Part shown: positions 17,621 through 25,326 of the stretch, piece by piece
Position numbering within the stretch: the first letter of the stretch is position 1
Layout of the letters: each line of letters starts with the position of its first letter
NCBI GenBank assembly: GCA_017848855.1
Contig: JAFIHF010000036.1
Coordinates: 30,954 to 94,953 of the forward strand
Reading direction: 5' to 3'
Source: Rhodanobacter denitrificans
Lineage (GTDB): Bacteria; Pseudomonadota; Gammaproteobacteria; Xanthomonadales; Rhodanobacteraceae
DNA: 64,000 bases
The notes under the pieces: generated by a model
What the model was told of the DNA's origin: nothing
The model's input: only the letters and a program-made list of their open reading frames with translations
The model's database searches: none
Program-made: the position numbers and the translations under genes

Positions 17621-18601
17621 TTGGAACACGCGATCCGCTTTCATGAAACCGGCAGCCCCGACGTGCTGCGCTACGAGGAAGTCCAAGTCGGCGCGCCCGG
17701 CCAGGGCGAGGTGCGCCTGCGCCATCAGGCCGTGGGGCTCAACTTCGCGGACACCTATTTCCGCAACGGCACCTATCCGATCCCGCTGCCGAACGGCATC
17801 GGCGTCGAGGCCGCCGGCGTGGTCGAGGCCGTCGGCCCGGGCGTGACCAACGTCGCGGTGGGCGACCGCGTCACCTACACCGGCTTCATCAACACCCTGG
17901 GCGCCTACAGCACCGCGCGGCTGGTGCCGGCGGCGCCGCTGATCCGGCTGCCCGACGCGATCGCCTGCGACACCGCGGCGGCGATGACCATGCGCGGCCT
18001 CACCTCGGCCTACCTGATGCGCCGCATCCATCCATTCCAGGCCGGCGACACGATCCTGCTGCACGCCGCCGCCGGCGGCGTGGGCCTGATCGTGTCGCAA
18101 TGGGCCAAGCTGCTCGGCCTGCGCGTGATCGGCACGGTGTCGACCGCGGAGAAGGCCGCGGTGGCGCGCGCGCACGGCTGCGACGAGACCATCGACTCCA
18201 GCCGCGAGGACATCGCCGCGCGGGCGCGCGAACTGACCGACGGCAAGGGCGTCGCCGTGGTGTTCGACTCGGTGGGCCGGAGCACGTTCAACGCCTCGCT
18301 CGACTCGCTGCGCCGGCGCGGGCTGATGGTCTGCGTGGGCACCGCCTCCGGCACCATCCCGCCGTTCGACCCGCAACTGCTCGCGATGAAGGGCTCGCTG
18401 TACCTGACCCGCCCCGCGCTGGCCGACTACATCGCCGACCCGGCCGAGAAAGCCGCGCTCGCGCAGGAGCTGTTCGACCACGTGGCAGCCGGCCGCATCC
18501 GCATCGAGATCAACCAGCGCTATGCGCTCCAGGACGCGGCGCAGGCGCACCGCGACCTCGAGGCGCGCAAGACCACCGGCTCGTCCATCTTCGTCATCTG
18601 A
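17621..18601 (+). CDS. NADPH:quinone reductase-like zinc-independent MDR oxidoreductase
   Basis: A 326-residue medium-chain dehydrogenase/reductase of the zeta-crystallin/QorA type. The catalytic fold has LNFADTYFRNGTYP and the Rossmann motif HAAAGGVGLIVSQWAKLLG near residue 150, with no zinc-binding cysteines. The family reduces quinones or enones with NADPH. The start is TTG at 17621 with AGGAG 7 bases upstream; no ATG fits. It follows the usp/hemerythrin gene by 40 bases and precedes the dioxygenase gene by 8. In this operon it may reduce an enoyl or quinoid intermediate. Confidence 0.9.
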   Translation: MEHAIRFHETGSPDVLRYEEVQVGAPGQGEVRLRHQAVGLNFADTYFRNGTYPIPLPNGIGVEAAGVVEAVGPGVTNVAVGDRVTYTGFINTLGAYSTARLVPAAPLIRLPDAIACDTAAAMTMRGLTSAYLMRRIHPFQAGDTILLHAAAGGVGLIVSQWAKLLGLRVIGTVSTAEKAAVARAHGCDETIDSSREDIAARARELTDGKGVAVVFDSVGRSTFNASLDSLRRRGLMVCVGTASGTIPPFDPQLLAMKGSLYLTRPALADYIADPAEKAALAQELFDHVAAGRIRIEINQRYALQDAAQAHRDLEARKTTGSSIFVI

Positions 18602-18609
18602 GGCCACCC

Positions 18610-19458
18610 ATGCGCATCGAGCAACTGACCTGCAACATCGGCGCCGAACTGTTCGACGTGAACCTCGCCGACGCCGTCCACGACGACGACTTGTTCGCCG
18701 AGATCAAGGCGGCGCTGCTCAAGCACCGCGTGCTGTTCCTGCGCAACCAGGACATCAGCCGCCCGGACCATGTCGCGTTCGCGCGCCGCTTCGGCGAGCT
18801 GGAAGACCACCCGGTCGCCCCCAGCCACCCGGACGCGCCGGGGCTGGTGCAGATCTACAAGACGCCCGACACGCCGATCGACCGCTACGAGAACGCCTGG
18901 CACACCGACGCCACCTGGCGCGACAAGCCGCCGATGGGCTGCGTGCTGCGCTGCGTGGAATGCCCGCCGGTGGGCGGCGACACCATGTGGGCGAACATGG
19001 TGGCCGCCTACGAGATGCTGCCCGCGCACATCAAGACGCAGATCGCCGGCCTGCGCGCGCGCCACAGCATCGAAGCCACGTTCGGCGCCGCGATGCCGAC
19101 CGAGCGCCGCCTCGCGCTGAAGGCGCAATTCCCGGACGCCGAGCACCCGGTGGTGCGCACGCACCCGGAGACCGGCGAGAAGGTGCTGTTCGTCAACGCG
19201 TTCACCACGCACTTCACGAACTTCCACACCAAGGACAACGTGCACTTCGGCCAAGACTACAACCCGGGCGCGAGCCTCTTGCTCAACTACCTGGTCAGCC
19301 AGGCCTTCATCCCCGAGTTCCAGGTGCGCTGGCGCTGGAGCCCGAACAGCATCGCGATCTGGGACAACCGCTCCACCCAGCACTACGCGGTGATGGATTA
19401 CCCGCCCTGCCACCGGAAGATGGAGCGCGCCGGCATCGTCGGCGACGCCACGTTCTGA
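18610..19458 (+). CDS. TauD/TfdA-family Fe(II)/2-oxoglutarate dioxygenase
   Basis: A 282-residue enzyme of normal TauD length. The facial triad is visible as H98-x-D100 (WHTD) and H258 (STQHYAV), with a 2-oxoglutarate-binding Arg in HRKMERAGI (R269 or R273). The family hydroxylates the carbon next to a heteroatom or carboxylate and so releases sulfite, phenol, amine or sulfate from a small acid. Substrate-binding residues do not let me choose between taurine-, alkylsulfate- and aryloxyalkanoate-type enzymes. It is in an operon with a beta-keto acid cleavage enzyme and an MFS transporter, so a catabolic role is more likely than antibiotic synthesis. Confidence 0.9.
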   Translation: MRIEQLTCNIGAELFDVNLADAVHDDDLFAEIKAALLKHRVLFLRNQDISRPDHVAFARRFGELEDHPVAPSHPDAPGLVQIYKTPDTPIDRYENAWHTDATWRDKPPMGCVLRCVECPPVGGDTMWANMVAAYEMLPAHIKTQIAGLRARHSIEATFGAAMPTERRLALKAQFPDAEHPVVRTHPETGEKVLFVNAFTTHFTNFHTKDNVHFGQDYNPGASLLLNYLVSQAFIPEFQVRWRWSPNSIAIWDNRSTQHYAVMDYPPCHRKMERAGIVGDATF

Positions 19459-19495
19459 ACCGAATCCCCCCACGCAGATCAACAGGACAAAGCCC

Positions 19496-20551
19496 ATGAA
19501 CTTCCTCGACGGTTCGCTGTTCCCCGAAAACCAGGACAAGCTGGTCATCACCGCCGCGCCCTACGGCCCCGAGTGGATCCCCTCGGATTTCCCGGAGGAC
19601 ATCCCCGTCTCGATGGAGGCGCAGGTGCAGAAGGCGGTCGATTGCTACAACGCCGGCGCCAGCGTGCTGCACCTGCATGTGCGCGAGCTGGACGGCAAGG
19701 GCTCCAAGCGCCTGTCCATGTTCAACGAGCTGATCGCCGGCGTGCGCAAGGCGGTGCCGGACATGGTGATCCAGGTCGGCGGCTCGATCTCGTTCGCGCC
19801 CGAGTCCGACGGCGCCAGCGCGAAGTGGCTGAAGGATGACACCCGCCACATGCTGGCCGAGCTCGATCCCAAGCCGGACCAGGTCACCGTCACCGTCAAC
19901 ACCACGCAGATGAACGTGGTCGAGCAGATGGAGTTCGCGGACATCGCCGGCACCTCGCTGGCCGAGCCGCAGACCTACCAGGCCTACCGCGAGATGATCG
20001 TGCCCTCCGGCCCCGGCTTCATCGAGGAGCACATCAAGCGCCTCACCGCCGCCGGCATCCAGAGCGCGTTCCAGTTCTACAACATCAACAGCTACGAGAC
20101 GGTGGAACGGCTGATCCGCCGCGGCGTCTACAAGGGCCCGCTGGTGATGAACTGGGTGGCGATCGGCGGCGGCATGGACGCGCCGAACATCTACAACCTG
20201 GCGAACTTCGTGCGCGCGATCCCCGACGGCGCGATGCTCACGGTGGAAAGCAGCATGCGCAACGTGCTGCCGATCAACATGATCGGCATGGCGATGGGCC
20301 TGCACGTGCGCTGCGGCATCGAGGACAACCTGTGGAACCAGTCGCGCACCGCGAAGATGACCACGGTGCAGCAGATCGAGCAGCTGGTGCGCATCGCGCG
20401 CGAGTTCGGCCGCGACGTCGCCTCGGGCAAGGAGGCGCGCGAGATCCTGCGCATCGGCGTGTTCTACGACACCATCGAGGAGACGCTGGCGGCGAACGGC
20501 TTCTCGCCGAACCGCAAGCCGGCGAAGCTGGGGCTGGCGGACGCGGCCTGA
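19496..20551 (+). CDS. Beta-keto acid cleavage enzyme (BKACE, DUF849)
   Basis: A 351-residue TIM-barrel protein of the BKACE family, which condenses a beta-keto acid with acetyl-CoA and splits it to acetoacetate plus a new acyl-CoA. Candidate zinc ligands H59 and H61 lie in VLHLHVREL, and GLHVRCGIEDNLW is the C-terminal signature. It is longer than the roughly 300-residue keto-amino-hexanoate enzymes and carries extra segments around residues 85-140. AGGA precedes the ATG. No carnitine or lysine-fermentation dehydrogenase is nearby, so the keto acid is unknown. It links the dioxygenase to the acyl-CoA ligase chemistry of this locus. Confidence 0.9.
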   Translation: MNFLDGSLFPENQDKLVITAAPYGPEWIPSDFPEDIPVSMEAQVQKAVDCYNAGASVLHLHVRELDGKGSKRLSMFNELIAGVRKAVPDMVIQVGGSISFAPESDGASAKWLKDDTRHMLAELDPKPDQVTVTVNTTQMNVVEQMEFADIAGTSLAEPQTYQAYREMIVPSGPGFIEEHIKRLTAAGIQSAFQFYNINSYETVERLIRRGVYKGPLVMNWVAIGGGMDAPNIYNLANFVRAIPDGAMLTVESSMRNVLPINMIGMAMGLHVRCGIEDNLWNQSRTAKMTTVQQIEQLVRIAREFGRDVASGKEAREILRIGVFYDTIEETLAANGFSPNRKPAKLGLADAA

Positions 20552-20630
20552 GCCGCAACGATCGAGCGGCGGGGCGCCACGGGGCCTCGCCGTTCGAACC
20601 GCACCACCGCGGGCGAGGAGACCGTTCCGA

Positions 20631-21950
20631 ATGCACTACGTCGACGCCCCCACACTGGGCACTCCAGTCGCATCCTTCTCCAGGCCGCGCGTCTACGCCT
20701 GGCTGGTGTTCGCGCTCACCTTCGGCCTGCTGCTGTCGGACTACATGTCGCGCCAGGTGCTCAACGCGGTGTTCCCGCTGCTCAAGGCCGAATGGGGCCT
20801 GTCCGATACGCAGCTGGGTTCGCTGTCCGGCGTCGTCGCGCTGCTGGTCGGCCTGCTCACCTTCCCGCTTTCGGTGCTGGCCGACCGCTGGGGCCGCGTG
20901 CGCAGCATCCTGCTGATGGCCGCGCTGTGGAGCCTGGCCACGCTGGCCTGCGGCATCGCGACGGGCTACGGCGAGATGTTCGCCGCGCGCTTCTTCGTCG
21001 GCCTGGGCGAGGCCGCCTACGGCAGCGTCGGCGTGGCGCTGATCATCAGCATCTTCCCGGCGCACCTGCGCTCCACCCTCACCGGCAGCTTCATGGCCGG
21101 CGGCGCGTTCGGTTCGGTCGCCGGCATGGCGCTGGGCGGCGTGCTCGCCACGCGGCTGGGCTGGCGCTGGGCGTTCGTCGCGATGGCGATCTTCGGCGCC
21201 GCGCTGCTGGTGCTGTACGCGCTCACCGTGACCGAGCGCCGGCTGCGCGCGCACAGCGCGGTGGCGCTGCCCTCGCGGCATGCCCGCCCGGGCCTGCGCG
21301 TCTCGCTGCGCCAGCTGTTCGGCGGCCTGTTCGCCAGCACCTCGGTGATCTGCGCCTACGTCGGCAGCGGCCTGCAGCTGTTCATCATGGCCGCGGTGAT
21401 CGCCTGGATGCCGAGCTTCCTCAACCGCTACTACGCGATGGCGCCGGACAAGGCAGGCGTCGGCGCCGCCGCCTTCGTGCTGATCGGCGCGCTGGGCATG
21501 GTGGTCTGCGGCATCGTCACCGACCGCCTGTGCCGCCGGATGCCCACGCGCAAGATGGCGATGGCGATCGGCTACTGCACGATCACCGCGATCCTGCTCG
21601 GCCTCGCGTTCCAGTTGCCGCCCGGCCGGGGCCAGCTGCTGGTGGCCGCGCTGGGCATGTTCTTCGCCGCCGGCACCTCCGGCCCGGCCGGCGCGATGGT
21701 GGCCAACCTCACGCCGACGCCGATCCACGCCTCCGCGTTCGCCACGCTGACCTTCGCGAACAACCTGCTCGGCCTCGCGCCCGGCCCGCTGCTGACCGGC
21801 GTGCTGGCCGACCGCATGGGCCTGCTCGGCGCCTTCAGGCTGGTGCCGCTGCTGGGGCTGCTCGCCGCCGCCGCGTTCTGGATCGGCCGCCGCCACTACG
21901 GCAACGACCTCGCCTGCATGCAGGCGGCCGAACGCGTCGACGCCGCCTGA
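20631..21950 (+). CDS. Major facilitator superfamily transporter
   Basis: A 439-residue inner-membrane protein with 12 predicted helices. The MFS loop 2-3 motif is seen as VLADRWGRVRS, and a second copy GIVTDRLCRRMPTRKM between helices 8 and 9. It resembles organic-anion or spinster-like carriers. GAGGAG precedes the ATG. Placed between the BKACE gene and the hydrolase gene in the same direction, it is probably the inner-membrane importer of the locus substrate, though export cannot be excluded. Confidence 0.88.
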   Translation: MHYVDAPTLGTPVASFSRPRVYAWLVFALTFGLLLSDYMSRQVLNAVFPLLKAEWGLSDTQLGSLSGVVALLVGLLTFPLSVLADRWGRVRSILLMAALWSLATLACGIATGYGEMFAARFFVGLGEAAYGSVGVALIISIFPAHLRSTLTGSFMAGGAFGSVAGMALGGVLATRLGWRWAFVAMAIFGAALLVLYALTVTERRLRAHSAVALPSRHARPGLRVSLRQLFGGLFASTSVICAYVGSGLQLFIMAAVIAWMPSFLNRYYAMAPDKAGVGAAAFVLIGALGMVVCGIVTDRLCRRMPTRKMAMAIGYCTITAILLGLAFQLPPGRGQLLVAALGMFFAAGTSGPAGAMVANLTPTPIHASAFATLTFANNLLGLAPGPLLTGVLADRMGLLGAFRLVPLLGLLAAAAFWIGRRHYGNDLACMQAAERVDAA

Positions 21951-21978
21951 TCCATCCACGCTTTCGATACCGAACACG

Positions 21979-22527
21979 ATGAATCCCACCATCCTGATCG
22001 TTCCCGGCCTGCGCGACCATGTCGCGGAGCACTGGCAGACCCTGCTCGAAGCCCGGCTTCCCGGCGCACGCTCGGTGCCGCCGCTTGAGCACGACAAGCT
22101 GAGCCGGGCCGCCCGCGTGGCCGCGCTGGACGCGGCGCTGGCCGCCATCGACGGCCCGGTGATCCTCGTCGCGCACAGCGCCGGCGTGATGATCGCGGTG
22201 CAGTGGGCGCAGGCGCATCGGCGTCCCATCCACGGCGCGCTGCTGGCGACGCCGGCCGACGTGGAGTCGCCGATGCCGGCGGGCTACCCGACCACGGATG
22301 CGCTGCGCGAGCACGGCTGGCTGCCGATCCCACGCGCGCGCCTGCCCTTCCCGTCCATCCTCGCCTCCAGCAGCAACGACCCGCTGTGCTCCGCGGCGCG
22401 CGCCGCCGGCATGGCGCAGGACTGGGGCAGCCGCCTGGTCGAACTGGGCGAGGTCGGCCATCTCAATCCGGCGGCCGGCTACGGCCCGTGGCCGGCGGCC
22501 GATGCGCTGATCGACGCGCTGCGATGA
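21979..22527 (+). CDS. RBBP9/YdeN-family alpha/beta hydrolase
   Basis: A 182-residue small alpha/beta hydrolase. The Ser nucleophile is in VAHSAGV, the Asp in SSNDPLC and the His in GHLN, all in order, so the enzyme should be active. Family members are serine hydrolases of poorly known substrate. Its stop overlaps the start of the DsbA-like gene (ATGA), which shows translational coupling. In context it may hydrolyse an ester or thioester intermediate. Confidence 0.88.
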   Translation: MNPTILIVPGLRDHVAEHWQTLLEARLPGARSVPPLEHDKLSRAARVAALDAALAAIDGPVILVAHSAGVMIAVQWAQAHRRPIHGALLATPADVESPMPAGYPTTDALREHGWLPIPRARLPFPSILASSSNDPLCSAARAAGMAQDWGSRLVELGEVGHLNPAAGYGPWPAADALIDALR

Positions 22528-23216
22528 GCCGCCCTGCGAACGCCGCCGCGCCGCTGCCGCGCCGGCGCATCTCGGTCGATTTCCACTACGACCTGATCTG
22601 TCCGTGGTGCATGATCGGCAAGCGGCGGCTGGAGCGCGCCATCGAGCTGGTGGCCCGCTACCACCCCGACGTCGAAGTCCGCGTGCGCTGGAAGTCGTTC
22701 CCGCTGCTGCCCGAGCTGCCGCTCGAAGGCACGCCGTTCCAGGCGTTCTACCTGGCCCGGCTGGGCAGCGCGGCCGCGGTGGAAGCGCGGCGCCGGCAGG
22801 TCCGCGAAGCCGGCCACGCCTGCGGCATCCGTTTCGATTTCGAACGCATCGCATGGATGCCCAACACCATCGCCGCGCACGCCCTGGTCGAGCGTGCCGG
22901 GCAGATCGGCGGCGCGGCGCTGCAGTCGCAACTCATCGACCAGCTGTTTCAGGCGTATTTCCAGCGCGGCGTGCACATCGGCGACCGGCAGGCGCTGGCC
23001 GAGATCGGCGCGATCTGCGGCATCCCGCGCGCGGCGTGTCGCGAGAGCACGGAGCCGTCCCGCTACGGCGGCTTGCTCGATCGCTGGCTGGGCGAGGCCC
23101 AGCGGGAAGGACTGCAAGGCGTGCCGGGTTTCGTGTTCGGCGACCGCCAGTCCCTGTCCGGTGCGCTGCCGCCCGACGTGCTCGCCAAGGCCATGCTGGC
23201 ATCCCTGCAGCATTGA
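22524..23216 (+). CDS. DsbA-family (FrnE-like) cytoplasmic oxidoreductase
   Basis: A 230-residue thioredoxin-fold protein with an inserted helical domain, no signal peptide, and the active site C26-P-W-C29 (DLICPWCMIGKRRLE). The downstream QGVPGFVFGDR holds the cis-Pro loop. This is the 2-hydroxychromene-2-carboxylate isomerase/FrnE subgroup, which includes dithiol oxidoreductases and glutathione-dependent isomerases; the CxxC favours a redox role. The ATG overlaps the previous stop. It is the last gene before the leader of the DUF1302 gene. Confidence 0.87.
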   Translation: MSRPANAAAPLPRRRISVDFHYDLICPWCMIGKRRLERAIELVARYHPDVEVRVRWKSFPLLPELPLEGTPFQAFYLARLGSAAAVEARRRQVREAGHACGIRFDFERIAWMPNTIAAHALVERAGQIGGAALQSQLIDQLFQAYFQRGVHIGDRQALAEIGAICGIPRAACRESTEPSRYGGLLDRWLGEAQREGLQGVPGFVFGDRQSLSGALPPDVLAKAMLASLQH

Positions 23217-23253
23217 TGCGGGTCGCAGGCGATGCCAGCGCGCGACACCGGCT

Positions 23254-23274
23254 CCCCCACCGGACTGGGGGGGG
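23254..23274 (+). promoter_or_regulatory. C5-N8-G8 element upstream of the DUF1302 gene
   Basis: CCCCC (23254-23258), ACCGGACT, GGGGGGGG (23267-23274), followed by CCTTCGG. It lies about 175 bases upstream of the DUF1302 start and points toward it. It is the third copy of the candidate operator. Confidence 0.65.
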
Positions 23275-23447
23275 CCTTCGGCAGGCATCGGCTGGAATCT
23301 CGTCATGCCGGAAACCGTCGCCGGCGACGCACAGGCCAGGCGATGGCGACCACCCGCAGGGCATGGCCGCGCAGTCGGGGATGGCTGCATCGGGCGGCCT
23401 GGCAATACGCAATCCACACGGCACACGACACGGGGGAGGAGAGTTGC

Positions 23448-25259
23448 ATGAAGAAGTTTGATGGGGCGCCCACGCGCCGCGGCACGCCGGCCATCCGCCT
23501 GATGGCGCTCGCTGTCGCGGCAGCGCTCGGCCCGATGGGCGCGGCACACGCCGTCGAATTCAACACCGGCAATCCCGACCTCGCGATCCGCTGGGACAAC
23601 ACCGTGCGCTACAACCTCGGCCAGCGCATGAGTTCGCAGGAGCAGGCGATCCTCAACAGCCCGAACTACGACGACGGCGACCGCAACTTCGGCAACCACG
23701 CCATCGTCACCAACCGCGTGGACGTGCTGAGCGAATTCGACTTCGTCTACAAGAAGAACTACGGCTTCCGCATCAGCGCCGACGGCTGGTACGACCACGC
23801 CTACGGCTCGCTGGACAACACCCACGTCGCCTCGTCCAACCACCTCGTCAACGGCCAGCCCGCGCTCGGCCTGCCGCGCTACACCAAGCGCTATTTCGAG
23901 GGGCCGTCGGGCCAGCTGCTCGACGCCTTCGCGTTCGCCAACTTCGACGTGGGCGGCGTCAACGTCAACACCAAGGCCGGCCGCTTCGACGTGTACTGGG
24001 GCGAGGCGCTGCTCAACCCGATCCACTCGCTGAGCTACGGCCAGTCGCCGCTGGACATCGGCAAGCTGCTCACCGTGCCCGGCGCCACGCTGAAGGAACT
24101 GTTCCGCCCGCGCTCGCAGCTGTCGGCGCAGATCCAGGCCACGCCCACCCTTTCGCTCGAAGGCCAGTACTACCTCGGCTGGGAGCAGGTGTACTACCCC
24201 GAGTCGGGTTCCTACATGGGGCCGAACGACGCCGTGCTGCAGGGCGGCCAGTCGCTCTACATCAACCCGACGCAGCGCGTGCTGCGCGGCCACGACATCA
24301 CCCCGAAGGGCCAGGGCGACTGGGGCGTATCGGCGCACTGGAGCCCCGATGCCCTCAACGCCACCATCGGCCTCTATTACCGCAACACCTCGGACATCCA
24401 GCCGCAGGTGATCGTGGCGCCGGCGGTGGCGCCGAACGTGCCCGCCGCGGCCTGCAACGCGCTCGGCTTCCATCCGCTCGGCCCGACGCTGTGCTACGTC
24501 AACCCCGCGATGGCCAGCGTGCCGCAGATCCTGCAGGGCAACGTGGGCCAGTACATGGCCAGCTACGCCGACGGCATCCACATCTACGGCCTGAGCTTCG
24601 CCAAGCAGATCCTCGGCATCAGCATGAGCGCGGAAGTGAACTACCGCCAGAACATGCCGCTGGCGAGCATCCCGGTGCAGTTGCTGCCGGCGCCGCTGGC
24701 CGGCAAGGTGACCGGCGCGATCAGCGCGCTGCCGACGCAGGGCAACACCGCCGGCGCCCGCGGCGACACCTGGCACGCGGTGGCCGACTTCGCCGGCGTG
24801 GTGCCGAAGACGCCGGTGTTCGATACCGCCAGCTACGTCGTCGAGTTCGTGTGGAGCCGCTGGGACAAGGTCACGCAGAACCCGAACGCCTTCCTCGGCA
24901 CCAGCCCGGGCTACACCGGCATCGACAAGCCCACGCGCAACTTCTTCGGCACCCAGCTCAGCTTCACGCCGACCTGGTTCCAGGTCCGCCCCGGCGTGGA
25001 CCTGCTGATGCCGATGACGTATTCGATGGGCCTGTCCGGCAACTCGGCGGTCACCTTCGGCGGCAACAAGGGCAACGGCAACTACTCCATCGGCCTGGGC
25101 ATGGACGTGCGGCAGCGCTTCCGCTTCGACCTGAAGTACATCGGCTACCTGGGCCGCATCGCCACCAGCCCGGCGAACGTGGTGACCTCCAGCGCCGGCC
25201 TCGCCTCGCTGCTGCGCGACCGCAACTACATCGACTTCACCTTCCAGACCACGTTCTAG
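23448..25259 (+). CDS. DUF1302 family outer-membrane protein
   Basis: A 603-residue protein with a signal peptide (LMALAVAAALGPMGAAHA, then VEF) and the DUF1302 body starting VEFNTGNPDLAIRWDNTVRY. The rest alternates polar and aromatic beta-strands with a terminal DFTFQTTF ending in Phe, as expected of an outer-membrane barrel. GGAGGAG precedes the ATG at 23448. DUF1302 and DUF1329 proteins co-occur and are thought to act together at the outer membrane on hydrophobic substrates. The fatty acid-CoA ligase gene begins 67 bases after the stop, so uptake and activation appear co-transcribed. Confidence 0.9.
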   Translation: MKKFDGAPTRRGTPAIRLMALAVAAALGPMGAAHAVEFNTGNPDLAIRWDNTVRYNLGQRMSSQEQAILNSPNYDDGDRNFGNHAIVTNRVDVLSEFDFVYKKNYGFRISADGWYDHAYGSLDNTHVASSNHLVNGQPALGLPRYTKRYFEGPSGQLLDAFAFANFDVGGVNVNTKAGRFDVYWGEALLNPIHSLSYGQSPLDIGKLLTVPGATLKELFRPRSQLSAQIQATPTLSLEGQYYLGWEQVYYPESGSYMGPNDAVLQGGQSLYINPTQRVLRGHDITPKGQGDWGVSAHWSPDALNATIGLYYRNTSDIQPQVIVAPAVAPNVPAAACNALGFHPLGPTLCYVNPAMASVPQILQGNVGQYMASYADGIHIYGLSFAKQILGISMSAEVNYRQNMPLASIPVQLLPAPLAGKVTGAISALPTQGNTAGARGDTWHAVADFAGVVPKTPVFDTASYVVEFVWSRWDKVTQNPNAFLGTSPGYTGIDKPTRNFFGTQLSFTPTWFQVRPGVDLLMPMTYSMGLSGNSAVTFGGNKGNGNYSIGLGMDVRQRFRFDLKYIGYLGRIATSPANVVTSSAGLASLLRDRNYIDFTFQTTF

Positions 25260-25326
25260 TGTTGCCTGCCCGGCGCCGTCGCACGGCGGCGCCGGGCCTC
25301 CCCTGCCTGACCTGCGGAACCCGACG

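Noticed and set aside
19496-20551. Carnitine or lysine-fermentation BKACE
   Set aside because: No carnitine dehydrogenase, betaine genes or lysine aminomutase genes are nearby, so a specific pathway cannot be supported.
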